From assembly GCF_014649375.1 (NCBI RefSeq), contig NZ_BMSX01000001.1, positions 186,001 through 250,000 on the forward strand: a stretch of DNA of 64,000 nucleotides. The letters run 5' to 3'. A program made the translations under genes and the position numbers. Shown piece after piece: positions 51,119 through 59,176 of the stretch. Under the pieces are notes generated by a model. That model worked only from the letters and a program-made list of their open reading frames with translations. It was not told the origin of the DNA and searched no databases. How positions within the stretch are numbered: position 1 is the stretch's first letter; each line of letters begins with the position of its first letter. This stretch comes from Streptomyces aurantiogriseus. Lineage in GTDB: Bacteria; Actinomycetota; Actinomycetes; Streptomycetales; Streptomycetaceae.

Positions 51119-51490
51119 TCACCGCGTACCGACCGAGGCGGCGGGAACCCGATGTGACGGTGGTCGGGCGGCGTGGGGCTCGTGGAGCAGGAAGCCCGAG
51201 CCGGTGATCTCGATGATGCGGGCCAGGGTCGGCGGCGGATAGTGCAGTCGCAGAGTCACTCCGGCATCGGTGGCGAGCCGGGCTGCCGTGAGGAAAGCGT
51301 TGAGTCCGCTGACGTCGCAGAAGGTGACCGCGGTCAGATCGACGTCGGCGGTGCGGATGCCGTCGCGCAGACATGCGGCCAGTGCGTCACGCACGAGCGG
51401 GGTGGTGGCCAGGTCGATCTCTCCTGCGAAGGTGATCAGAGCGCGGCTGGTGTGGTCGTGCCGGTAGACGCTCAGCTGGGGAAGGGGCAT
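51119..51490 (-). CDS. STAS-domain anti-anti-sigma factor
   Basis: 123 residues. The STAS core begins ALITFAGEIDLATTPLVRDA and has the phospho-acceptor Ser in VTFCDVSGLNAFLTAARLAT. It ends TGSGFLLHEPHAARPP with a short basic tail. Such proteins bind an anti-sigma kinase and free a sigma factor when dephosphorylated by SpoIIE phosphatases like the one at 16-19 kb. ATG 51490 was chosen for the GAGGAG ribosome-binding site; an ATG 24 bases upstream is possible. Confidence 0.87.
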   Translation of the reverse strand: MPLPQLSVYRHDHTSRALITFAGEIDLATTPLVRDALAACLRDGIRTADVDLTAVTFCDVSGLNAFLTAARLATDAGVTLRLHYPPPTLARIIEITGSGFLLHEPHAARPPSHRVPAASVGTR

Positions 51491-51721
51491 GGCTCCTCGG
51501 TTCGGACGCCCCATCGGAGAGTGCCGCGCGGCAGGGCCGGGTCCGGCCCCTGGCGTACCGCCGATACGGGGGGTGGTGACGGGGTGAACAGCCGGTCCGA
51601 CCGACAGCCCGAGACGGCGAGCCCGGCGGCGGATCGGCTGCCCATGGAGGCGACAAGGGATCGGGGTGGAAGGTCCACGCCCGGCGGGCATCGGTGCCCT
51701 CCTCGGGCTGTGGATGTGCCG

Positions 51722-51890
51722 TCAGGTCGGTGACAGGCCAGGAACACCCGGTCGAGCGGTCAGCGCGGTGAGCAGGCCGGGCAGTTGGCTCTCCAGGTCG
51801 CGTGACCGCGGCCACCACGCGCCGTCGAAGCACCCGTGCGCCTCGATGTCGTCTCCATCCGCAGCACCGCGGTGCCTGGGATCACCGGCC
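51722..51890 (-). pseudogene. Broken DUF5994 paralogue, N-terminal fragment
   Basis: On the reverse strand one frame gives TAVLRMETTSRR. After a frame change near 51848 another gives GCFDGAWWPRSRDLESQLPG then a stop at 51722. DGAWWPRSRDL is identical to the intact DUF5994 gene at 52207, which continues for about 150 more residues. The copy has both a frameshift and a truncation, so it is dead. Confidence 0.65.
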
Positions 51891-51931
51891 TGCTGCTGGT
51901 GTCGGCCGGAAGCCTGCCGGGGAGCACGGGC

Positions 51932-52201
51932 TCACCCCGCTCCCCTACGGGTGCGGCGCCGGGGGCGGAGCCGTCCGCGGCCGCCGTCGCGATGGTCGCG
52001 ACGGCCACCCGTGACGCTCGCCGCCGCCCGGCCACGCGTCCTGCGTGGATGCGACGGGGCCGGTCCCGGGACCGGCGTCCCGGAGCGGCCGTAGTGGAAG
52101 GCGGCGATGCGGTCCCTGTGCTGCGAGTTGAGCAGGTGGATGAGGAGCACCCCCAAGGCGATCATCGCCAGGACCACGATCACGGTCACGAACGTCTCCA
52201 C
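51932..52201 (-). CDS. Small single-helix membrane protein
   Basis: 89 residues from GTG 52201. This start lies eight bases after GGGGAGG, the best-spaced signal. The helix FVTVIVVLAMIALGVLLIHL is followed by QHRDRIAAFHYGR and a long Arg/Gly/Pro-rich tail of low complexity. The tail may be partly read through lost sequence, since a broken gene lies just downstream. Coupled to the DUF5994 gene, whose stop it follows within a few bases. Confidence 0.62.
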   Translation of the reverse strand: METFVTVIVVLAMIALGVLLIHLLNSQHRDRIAAFHYGRSGTPVPGPAPSHPRRTRGRAAASVTGGRRDHRDGGRGRLRPRRRTRRGAG

Positions 52202-52206
52202 GGTCC

Positions 52207-52803
52207 TCACCTCCCCATCGGCTGATACGTCAGCACGCCGGTGACGGCCGGAATCCGTGGACGTGCGGCCGGATCGGGGGTTTCATGTCCCCCTTCGGAG
52301 TCCCAGACCGCCTCCACGGCCCGGTCGGTCTCGGACACCGTCCGCAGGCGCGCCGCCTCCTCCATCAACCGGCTCGCGGTCGATGTGCCCAGGGGGTCGC
52401 TCGCGGCGGCCATCAGCCAGGCGGCCGAGACGGGGGCCGTCTGCGGCGGGACCACCAGGAGGTTCCAGCGGCCCATGTGGTACGAGAGCAGCATCAGTTC
52501 GTGCGGGTCCTGCTCGTCCAGGAACCAGCCCACGTTCACCACGTGCCCGGCGACGGGCACCTTGCGCGGAACGACCGGCCAGTGGGTGGGATTCACCGTG
52601 ACCCGGGTGATCCGCCCCCACAGCGGATCCAGTACGGCGGTCAGGGAGGGGAGTTCCGCCCCGAGATCGCGGGAGCGGGGCCACCAGGCACCGTCCAGCA
52701 GAGCCGGCGCGGGACCGGCGGGAGCGAGCGACAGACGCAGAGAGGACGAGGAGAACCGGTCTTCGACTTCGAGTGTCGGCGAGGGGGAAATGGTCGCAGT
52801 CAT
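52207..52803 (-). CDS. DUF5994 family protein
   Basis: 198 residues. Diagnostic segments are LSLAPAGPAPALLDGAWWPR, VTVNPTHWPVVPRKVPVAGH and QDPHELMLLSYHMGRWNLLV. A further typical stretch is AAWLMAAASDPLGTSTASRL. The family is common in Streptomyces with no assigned reaction; Trp-rich conserved blocks suggest an enzyme or ligand-binding fold. ATG 52803 begins the standard N-terminus; the upstream open frame is not coding. A broken paralogue lies at 51722-51890. Confidence 0.85.
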   Translation of the reverse strand: MTATISPSPTLEVEDRFSSSSLRLSLAPAGPAPALLDGAWWPRSRDLGAELPSLTAVLDPLWGRITRVTVNPTHWPVVPRKVPVAGHVVNVGWFLDEQDPHELMLLSYHMGRWNLLVVPPQTAPVSAAWLMAAASDPLGTSTASRLMEEAARLRTVSETDRAVEAVWDSEGGHETPDPAARPRIPAVTGVLTYQPMGR

Positions 52804-53110
52804 GACGCGAACCCTGCCCCGGGCCGGCCGCAACCGGCCCGGCATATTCAATCGCCGAAAACGACACGAGCATGGATGCCGGTGCGCGAAATGTCCTCGG
52901 TAACTGCAGCCTACTCCTCGGACAAGCCGAACGGACCGTACGACCGACCGACCCTTCGCCGGCCTGTGCGGGACCGACTCTCCGGCACGGACGACGCGGG
53001 CCGGCGATGGGGAACCGCTCCGTTCGATCATGCCGATCCCGTTCGCGACTCGGGACGGGCGGGTACCCGGAGTCCGCACATCACATCGGACACGGGCCGA
53101 GGCGATACCC
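52804..53110. other. Divergent promoter region, no gene
   Basis: 307 bp between the DUF5994 gene and the Asp23/Gls24 gene. No coding frame, RNA or repeat is seen. It must hold promoters for both directions. Confidence 0.4.
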
Positions 53111-53587
53111 ATGACGGACAACACCACCAACATCGGCTCCGCAGACCGGCCCGACGCGGGCGTGAGCACGCTGAAGGGCCGTACCGGGGCCGGGGCTCCC
53201 GCGGAGACCCGGGGGAAGACCTCCATCGCGGACGGCGTGGTGGCCAAGATCGCGGGCATGGCCGCCCGTGAGGTACCGGGCATCCACAACCTCGGCGGTG
53301 GCATGGCACGCGCCTTCGGCGCCATGCGGGAACGGGTCCCCGGCTCAGGCGGCGTCACCCGAGGCGTGAAGGTCGAGGTCGGCGAGCGTCAGACCGCCAT
53401 CGACCTGAACGTCGTCGTCGAGTACGGGGTCTCCATCGTCGACGTGACCGGTGACGTGCGTTCCAACGTCGTCGGCGCCGTGGAGCGGATGACGGGCCTG
53501 GAGGTCGTCGAGGTGAACATCGCCGTCGACGACGTCCACCTTCCCGACGAGGAGGAGTCCGAACCGGAGGAGGGCCGCGTGAGGTGA
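53111..53587 (+). CDS. Asp23/Gls24 family envelope stress protein
   Basis: 158 residues. A polar 40-residue tail precedes the Asp23 domain: KTSIADGVVAKIAGMAAREV, PGIHNLGGGMARAFGAM, the segment GVKVEVGERQTAIDLNVVVE and YGVSIVDVTGDVRSNVVGAV. The acidic end (EEESEPEEGRVR) is typical of this group. Gls24/Asp23 proteins associate with the membrane through small partners and respond to envelope or alkaline stress. Convergent with the VWA gene, 12 bp apart. Confidence 0.9.
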   Translation: MTDNTTNIGSADRPDAGVSTLKGRTGAGAPAETRGKTSIADGVVAKIAGMAAREVPGIHNLGGGMARAFGAMRERVPGSGGVTRGVKVEVGERQTAIDLNVVVEYGVSIVDVTGDVRSNVVGAVERMTGLEVVEVNIAVDDVHLPDEEESEPEEGRVR

Positions 53588-53599
53588 ACCGCCGGTCCC

Positions 53600-55228
53600 T
53601 CAGATCACGCGGAAGAGGTCGGCGGCGGCGTGGACGTCGGTGAGGTCCTCGATGGAGCGGAGGTTGTCGCACAGGGCCTCCAGGACCGAGCCGGTTTCGG
53701 GGGCGCGCGGGGCGCCGACGGCCACGCCGAAGACGCGGAAACCCAGCAGGTGCTTGGCGTCGTTCCAGCCGCGCATCCATTCCTCGGTGACGCCGCATTC
53801 CTCGTCGGTGATCATCACGATGTCGCCGCGCGTGCGGGCGGCGTCGTCGAACTCCTCCTCCAGCAGTTCCCTGGCCGCTGTCAGCGGTGTCTGGAAGCTG
53901 GTGCCGCCGCCGAGGAAGGTCTCCGCGAAGTCGAGCACCCGGTCGATGCCGGCGGGCTCGCCGGCCGGGAAGCGGAAGACCTGGATCTTGTCGGCGGCGG
54001 AGAACAGGATGCCGACGAAGTCACGCCCCGCGTGGCGAGCCTGATCCAGCAGCGCCAGGGCGCACGCCTTGGCCCACGCCTCCCGGGTGACCCCGCCGGG
54101 CCCTGCCTCGTACATGGAGTGCGAGGTGTCGACGCACGCGATGACGGCGCCCTGGCCGGTGGTCTGCTCCCCCTGGCTGTCGTAGAGCATCAGCTCCCCG
54201 GCGGCGTAGCGCGCGGCGAACACCGCGCGCAGCTCAGGCAGGCCGAGGTGGGCCAGCTCGGAGGGGATCACGCGGGAGAGATCGTTGCCGAGTGTGACGC
54301 CGACCAGCTCCCCGGCGGCGTTCTCCACCTTGCGGGCGCGCTCACCGCCGGCCATCTGCCGGAAGCGACCGATCAGCTCGGCCCACTCTGCGAGACGGCC
54401 GGTGCGCAGCCGCTCGGCGAGCCGGGCGCGCTCGTCGTACGGCGTCCGCTCCAGCTCGCCGGGGCCGACGCCCCACGCCCGCATCAGCGCGGCCTCCTCC
54501 CGCACGGTCTCGGCGGCCTTCGCCACCGCGTTCCGAGCGGTGGCACGGGTACCGGGGACGGCCGCCGCGAGGACCTGCGCGGCGTCCTGGGCGGCCTGTC
54601 GCGCGGCGGCCTCGGCGGCCCCGGCGGCCTCGATCGCCTGTTGTACGGCGTCGGCGGCCGGGGCCGGCACGGTGCCGGCCCCGTCGGTCCGGTCCGCCTC
54701 GTCGGCGGCCTGCTGGAGCGCCTCGCCCACGGCGGTCGCCGCGCCGTCGGCGTCCTGCTGGGCCTTCTTCGCCTGCTCGGCCTGTTCCTGGGCATCCCGG
54801 GAGCGCTCCAGCATCCGGCGCAGCGCGGCGGCCTGGGCGAGCACGGCCATGGCGGCGGCGTAGGGGTCGCCGGCCGTCTCCCGGCGCAGTTCGGCGAACT
54901 CCGGTGACTCCACCAGTGAGGTGATGATCTGGTGGTTGACCAGCCGGGAGGGCGTCATCTCCGCGCGCTCGCGCAACCGCGGGGCGGCCGTGTAGGCGGC
55001 CAGGAACGCGTCGGTCAGGAGGTCGGTGGCGTGGTCGTGGCGCTCGTTCAGCTCCTCGGCCAGCTCGCGCAGTCCGGCCGACTGCTCGTAGGTGTCGCGC
55101 CATGCGATCCGGTCGAAGGGGTCCGCGACCACGGCCGTGGTGTGCCGCTCGGGAGCGGCGGTGGACAGGCCCAGCCACTTCCCGGCCCGGCTCGCCAGCT
55201 CGTCGAGCTTGCTCGGTGTCTCGCCCAT
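53600..55228 (-). CDS. VWA-domain protein, ViaA-like
   Basis: 542 residues. The N-terminal and middle parts are helical, with a very Ala/Gln/Glu-rich coiled stretch (about residues 150-260). The C-terminal VWA domain has a MIDAS-like motif in AVIACVDTSHSMYEAGPGGV and later acidic/Thr ligands (FLGGGTSFQTPLTAA, DIVMITDEECG). With a MoxR/RavA ATPase gene directly upstream it forms a RavA-ViaA-type pair, thought to act as a chaperone-like machine on envelope or metal-related complexes. ATG 55228 follows the micro-repeat block; the repeat itself supplies the AGGG-like ribosome-binding site. Confidence 0.88.
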   Translation of the reverse strand: MGETPSKLDELASRAGKWLGLSTAAPERHTTAVVADPFDRIAWRDTYEQSAGLRELAEELNERHDHATDLLTDAFLAAYTAAPRLRERAEMTPSRLVNHQIITSLVESPEFAELRRETAGDPYAAAMAVLAQAAALRRMLERSRDAQEQAEQAKKAQQDADGAATAVGEALQQAADEADRTDGAGTVPAPAADAVQQAIEAAGAAEAAARQAAQDAAQVLAAAVPGTRATARNAVAKAAETVREEAALMRAWGVGPGELERTPYDERARLAERLRTGRLAEWAELIGRFRQMAGGERARKVENAAGELVGVTLGNDLSRVIPSELAHLGLPELRAVFAARYAAGELMLYDSQGEQTTGQGAVIACVDTSHSMYEAGPGGVTREAWAKACALALLDQARHAGRDFVGILFSAADKIQVFRFPAGEPAGIDRVLDFAETFLGGGTSFQTPLTAARELLEEEFDDAARTRGDIVMITDEECGVTEEWMRGWNDAKHLLGFRVFGVAVGAPRAPETGSVLEALCDNLRSIEDLTDVHAAADLFRVI

Positions 55229-55326
55229 GGTCCTGATCCCTGGTCCTGATCCCTCGGTCCTGGTCCCTCGGTCCTGATCCCCTGTGTTGTCCCCTGTGTT
55301 CAGAACTGGGCGTTCAGAACTGGGCC
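55229..55326. repeat. Cluster of 13-14-bp tandem micro-repeats between RavA- and ViaA-like genes
   Basis: Four units of GGTCCTGATCCCT(C) type occupy 55229-55283, then a CCCTGTGTT pair at about 55281-55300. TTCAGAACTGGGC repeats at 55299-55312 and 55313-55326. The last pair duplicates the final codons and stop of the ATPase gene, so the next in-frame stop is copied too. The whole 85-bp intergenic gap is made of repeats. Confidence 0.88.
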
Positions 55327-56513
55327 TGCACCATGCTCGCGTCCACGCCGAGTGCCTCGGTGAGAACGCGGGCGCGGACGGCACGCTGGCGGCCGGCGAC
55401 TCGGTCGATGGCGGCGGTGGAGCGGCCCGCGACCGCCGCCTCCTCGCGCAGCTTCTCCAGCCGCTTCCCCGCCGTGGCGAGCTTGTTGTGGGCCTTCTTG
55501 ATGACCCACTCGCTCAGCGCCTCGCGGGACTGTCCGGCCATGGCGTCGAGTTGGGCCTCCAGCTCGTCGATGGTGTCGGCCAGGTCGAGCGCCTCCCTGG
55601 CGTCGGGGTTGACCAGGTGCAGCACCTCGCGCTCGACGGTGGGGCGTTCGGCGGGAGAGTCCCACAGCACATGAGTCAGCACCGACAGGTCGGTCTCGGC
55701 GACCGCCGGGCGGCCGTCGAGGTACGCCGACGCCTGGAGCAGGCCCACCGCCTGCCGCCAGCGGCGGTCGGAGGCGACGAGTTCCTTGCGGCGCAGGGCG
55801 GCCCGCAGCGTGCACACCGCGTCCACGATCACGTCGGGCACGTCGACGGCCGGGACGGCTTCGGTCACGGCGTGCTGCAGGGCGGCCAGCTCGATGGTGG
55901 TCCGTGTCGCTGCCACCGGGCGGCTGACGGCGGAGCGGACCAGTGCGGCGAAGTTCGACGGGTCTGCCAGGTACCCGACCTCGATCCGCACCAGCAGCCG
56001 GTCGTAGATCGCGGCGGAATCCTCCCCGCCGGGCAGTTCGTTGCTCGCCGTGATGGCTCCGATCAGGGGGCAGCGGATCGGCTCGCCGCCGTTCTCGGGG
56101 TGGTAGATCCGCTCGTTGAGGTAGCCCAATGTCTCGTTCAGCGCCGCGGTGGAGCACTTGAAGATCTCGTCGATGAACGCGACATGCGCGGTCGTGGCGC
56201 GGCCTTCGTAGACCTGGCGGTACTCACCCCGGGCCAGCGCGGCGACGTCGATGGGACCGAACATCCTCGTCGGCGCGGTGAACTTCGACAGCAGGATCTC
56301 CCAGTAGGACGCCCCGTCGATCCTGCCGGTGAGTTCCCGGGCCATCTCGGACTTCGCCGTTCCGGGCGGGCCGAGCACCAACGAGTGCTGTCCGGCCAGC
56401 AGCGTCACCACCAGTGTCCGCACCACGTCGTCCCGCTCGTAGAAACGGTCCGACAGCTCGTCGCTGATCGCCCGGAGTCGCTTGGCCGTGTCCTGCGCGT
56501 CCTGTGCGCCCAT
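55314..56513 (-). CDS. MoxR-type AAA+ ATPase, RavA-like
   Basis: 399 residues. Walker A is VLGPPGTAKSEMARELTGR, Walker B lies in HVAFIDEIFKCSTAALNETL, and sensor 1 is IGAITASNELPGG. The arginine-finger region LLVRIEVGYLADP follows. The C-terminal helical part (LRRKELVASDRRWRQAVGLL) with a long coiled end fits the RavA subgroup. It would use ATP to remodel substrates together with the VWA protein encoded downstream. ATG 56513 follows GGAGTTGAGG; TTG 56519 is an alternative. The very end (MVQAQF) lies in the micro-repeat. Confidence 0.9.
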   Translation of the reverse strand: MGAQDAQDTAKRLRAISDELSDRFYERDDVVRTLVVTLLAGQHSLVLGPPGTAKSEMARELTGRIDGASYWEILLSKFTAPTRMFGPIDVAALARGEYRQVYEGRATTAHVAFIDEIFKCSTAALNETLGYLNERIYHPENGGEPIRCPLIGAITASNELPGGEDSAAIYDRLLVRIEVGYLADPSNFAALVRSAVSRPVAATRTTIELAALQHAVTEAVPAVDVPDVIVDAVCTLRAALRRKELVASDRRWRQAVGLLQASAYLDGRPAVAETDLSVLTHVLWDSPAERPTVEREVLHLVNPDAREALDLADTIDELEAQLDAMAGQSREALSEWVIKKAHNKLATAGKRLEKLREEAAVAGRSTAAIDRVAGRQRAVRARVLTEALGVDASMVQAQF

Positions 56514-56632
56514 CCTCAACTCCTTGCCCGTGACGCCCTGTTGGGCTGCCGAGACGGCCCTTCCCCCCTGACGCTACGACGAAGTGACAAGCAGCCGAGG
56601 GTGAGAGCGGTTGAGCGTTCGGCCCGTCGGGG

Positions 56633-57481
56633 CTACAGGTAGTCCTCCAGGCGGGCAACCGTGAAGCCCTGTTCCTGGATGTGACGCAGCAGGTTCGCCG
56701 TCATCTCGGTCATCGTCGTGCCCTTGAGCTCGGACGGTCCGCGGAAGTGGGCCAGCACGATGTCACCCGGGTGGAGCTTCTTGTCGGCGCGCTGGTACTG
56801 CATGTTCGTTATCTGCATGGACTCGCGCCAGAGGACGATTGCCTCTATACCGCAGGACGCCGCGGCGGCCCGGGTGTCCTCGTTCCAGTTGCCGTAGGGC
56901 GGACGGAACAGCCGCGGCATGGTGCCGTATCGATCCTTCAGCTTCTTCTGCTGGCCGCAGATCTCCTGCTTCTGAGCGGCCGCGCCCAGGGTGCGGAGGT
57001 TCGGATGAGTCAGCGTGTGGTTCTGGACGCCGTCGCTGAACTGCTGGAGCTGCTTGAAGTAGTCGTAGTCGGCACGGATGGCGGAGTCCGTCAGGAACAT
57101 CGTGAAGGGGATCTTCAGCTCCCGCATCATGGTCACGAACTCCGGGTCCTTCTCGGCGCCGTCGTCGAACGTGAGGAAGACGATCTTCTCCTTGGTGGGT
57201 ATCTCGCTGATCACCGGCACCCCGCCTCCGGCAGCCGCCCGCCCCGCCGGCTTGGTCGCGGGCGGGGCGGGCGGTGCGGCCAGCGGCTTGATGCCCCACC
57301 TGCGGTAGGCGGCCTCGGTGCCCACCTGCGCCCCCGCGTCGCCGCGGGGAGGCTGTGTGGACGGTACGGCGGGGCGCGGGGTGGCGCGGGACTCCGCAGG
57401 GGGTTCGGCCGCGCAGCCCGTCGCAAAGCCCGTCGCGAGAAGGAGACACGCCAGCGCCGCCCTCCTGATCCGCCTGTTCAC
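56633..57481 (-). CDS. Polysaccharide deacetylase lipoprotein (CE4, NodB fold)
   Basis: 282 residues. The signal peptide has the lipobox ATGFATGC. After a Pro/Ala-rich linker the NodB domain shows FLTFDDGAEKDPEFVTMM (catalytic and metal Asp), QNHTLTHPNLRTL (metal His pair), RPPYGNWNEDTRAAA and DIVLAHFRGPSELKG. CE4 enzymes remove N-acetyl groups from peptidoglycan or chitin-like polymers. The location outside the membrane suits cell-wall modification. GTG 57481 starts VNRRIRRAALACLLL. Complete. Confidence 0.9.
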   Translation of the reverse strand: MNRRIRRAALACLLLATGFATGCAAEPPAESRATPRPAVPSTQPPRGDAGAQVGTEAAYRRWGIKPLAAPPAPPATKPAGRAAAGGGVPVISEIPTKEKIVFLTFDDGAEKDPEFVTMMRELKIPFTMFLTDSAIRADYDYFKQLQQFSDGVQNHTLTHPNLRTLGAAAQKQEICGQQKKLKDRYGTMPRLFRPPYGNWNEDTRAAAASCGIEAIVLWRESMQITNMQYQRADKKLHPGDIVLAHFRGPSELKGTTMTEMTANLLRHIQEQGFTVARLEDYL

Positions 57482-57676
57482 CGCGCGCTACCCCCATGCC
57501 ATCCGTACGCCTCAGCCTGTTCGCCTTGCTTGATGGCGAACGGATGTCCGAGGTTCCGCTCCGGACGCGACGGAGGGCGAAGGCGTGGAGGACGGACTCG
57601 ACCGGGTCCGGAACACTGTCCGGGGGAACAACACCGTGGCCGCACGCAGGAGAACGACCTGTCAAAGGGGGGCGCG

Positions 57677-58534
57677 ATGCCGGAGATCGAGCTGTCGTCC
57701 GGACCGATCGACTATCAGGACACCGGCGGTGCAGGGCCGGTGCTGGTGTTCGGTCATGGGCTGCCGATGAACGAGACGCAGTGGCGCAAGGTGGTGCCCT
57801 TGCTGGACGGGTATCGCTGCGTCCTGCCCACACTGCCCCTCGGCGGTCATCGCCGGCCGATGAACCCGGACGCCGACCTGTCCCACCGTGGTGTCGCGCG
57901 ACTGCTGGGTGAGTTCATCGAACGGCTGGGCCTGGACGAGGTGACCCTCGTCCTCAATGACTGGGGCGGTGGCCAGTTCCTGGTGTCGGAGGAGCAGGGC
58001 CGGAGGGTCGCGCGGCTGGTGCTGGTGGCCTGCGAGGCGTTCGACAACTTTCCCCCGGGACCGGCCAAGGCGCTGGCCCACGTGTGCCGGGTCCCCGGCG
58101 GCGTCTGGCTTCTGACGCGGCTGATGCGCGTCCCTGCGTTCCGGAACAACCGCAACGGATACGGAGGGATGAGCCTGCGCGGGATTCCGGACGAGATCCT
58201 GGACGACTGGTTCGCTCCCGCGACCCGGAGCAGGGCCATTCGCAGGGACTTCGCCAAGTTCGCCACCTCGGCGCCCGACCGCGCGACCCTGCTGGCCTGG
58301 AGCGAACGACTGCGCGACTTCGACCGCCCCGTACTCGTCGTCTGGGCGGCCGAAGACCGCCTGATGCCGCGCGAGCACGGCCCCCGACTGGCGGAGCTGT
58401 ATCCGAAAGGCCGGCTGGTCGAGATCGCCGACTCGTCCACCCTCGTCCCCGAGGACCAGCCCGAACGACTCGCCGAAGTGCTCACCGACTTCCTGATCCG
58501 GACCGGGGCGGAGCCGTTCCGGCAGACCGGCTGA
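57677..58534 (+). CDS. Alpha/beta-hydrolase (haloalkane-dehalogenase-like) with atypical His site
   Basis: 285 residues. The oxyanion segment is FGHGLPMNETQWRKVVPLL and the nucleophile elbow is LVLNDWGGGQFLVSEEQGR with an Asp nucleophile, as in dehalogenases and epoxide hydrolases. The acid is in VVWAAEDRLMPREHG. The C-terminal place that usually holds the catalytic His reads EIADSSTLVPEDQPERL, with no His. Either the enzyme uses another mechanism or it is a non-hydrolytic member. ATG 57677 is preceded by AAAGGGGGG. Substrate unknown. Confidence 0.82.
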   Translation: MPEIELSSGPIDYQDTGGAGPVLVFGHGLPMNETQWRKVVPLLDGYRCVLPTLPLGGHRRPMNPDADLSHRGVARLLGEFIERLGLDEVTLVLNDWGGGQFLVSEEQGRRVARLVLVACEAFDNFPPGPAKALAHVCRVPGGVWLLTRLMRVPAFRNNRNGYGGMSLRGIPDEILDDWFAPATRSRAIRRDFAKFATSAPDRATLLAWSERLRDFDRPVLVVWAAEDRLMPREHGPRLAELYPKGRLVEIADSSTLVPEDQPERLAEVLTDFLIRTGAEPFRQTG

Positions 58535-58568
58535 GCGCAAGGGCGATGGGCGGCCGCCGTGCCCATGG

Positions 58569-58855
58569 GTGATCAAGTGGCTCACCGAGGTGCTCGACCG
58601 CGTGGCGGGCAAGTGGAGCATCGGGATCCCTCGGATCTGGTGCTGCTGCACATGGCCAACGCAGGCGTCGTCAACGCCACCGGCGACGCCGCCCCCGACG
58701 CCTGGCGACGCGTCGTCGCCCTGATGATCCAGTCCCGCGAGGCCCCGGCCCGCGGTCCCCTGCCCGCCTCGCCCGAGCACGACGCCCTCTACAAGGCCAT
58801 GCTCCGCACCGGCCCGGCGGGCATCGGCGCACATGAGCCGGAAAAGAGCGGCTGA
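58569..58855 (+). pseudogene. Joined remnants of HxlR-like and TetR-like regulators
   Basis: From GTG 58569 one frame reads VIKWLTEVLDRVAGKWSIGI, like the start of HxlR-type regulators, then decays. In another frame, 58634-58855 gives DLVLLHMANAGVVNATGDAA, then WRRVVALMIQSREAP and a Pro-rich end. This resembles the C-terminal ligand domain of TetR regulators. No frame has both a start and a DNA-binding domain. The family calls are tentative; that this is broken coding sequence is more certain. Confidence 0.5.
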
Positions 58856-59176
58856 GCCGCCTTCCTCGCCCACCGCCTCTCCAGCGGCTGACGAGCCGTC
58901 GGCTCACGCCCGCCCCTCCTGCCAACCGCGTTGCCACAGAAGCACTTGGCCACCGCTGTCGCCGCGCACCGGTGAAAGCGGACAGGCTTAGGACAACAGT
59001 CCGTGGGTAGCCGGGCCGTGCTGGACGGGAAGCGGCGGAGTGCCTGGGGAGGTCGACGCCGCTTCCCCTTTTTTTGCGGCCTCCCCCTTTCTTGCGGCCC
59101 CCCTCTGTTTTGCGGCCTCCCGCACTGTCGCGGCCTCCCCGTACGCGTCGCACGCTGCCTCGTCGTATCAGTCGTA
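58856..59176. other. Intergenic region after malic enzyme gene, repeat-bearing
   Basis: 321 bp between the regulator remnant and the malic enzyme stop. It has the 18-bp repeats (59074-59145) and a TCGTATCAG doublet at about 59162-59181. No gene is seen. Confidence 0.45.
59074..59145. repeat. 18-bp tandem repeat, four copies
   Basis: Units start TTGCGGCCTCCC at 59074, 59092, 59110 and, with one change, 59128. Each is 18 bases and they diverge in the last six. They lie 31 bp beyond the malic enzyme stop, in its 3' flank. The period divisible by three suggests they may once have been coding. Confidence 0.85.

Noticed and set aside
55229..55326. A CRISPR or integron-like array
   Set aside because: Units are 9-14 bp, contiguous and without spacers; they are simple tandem duplications.
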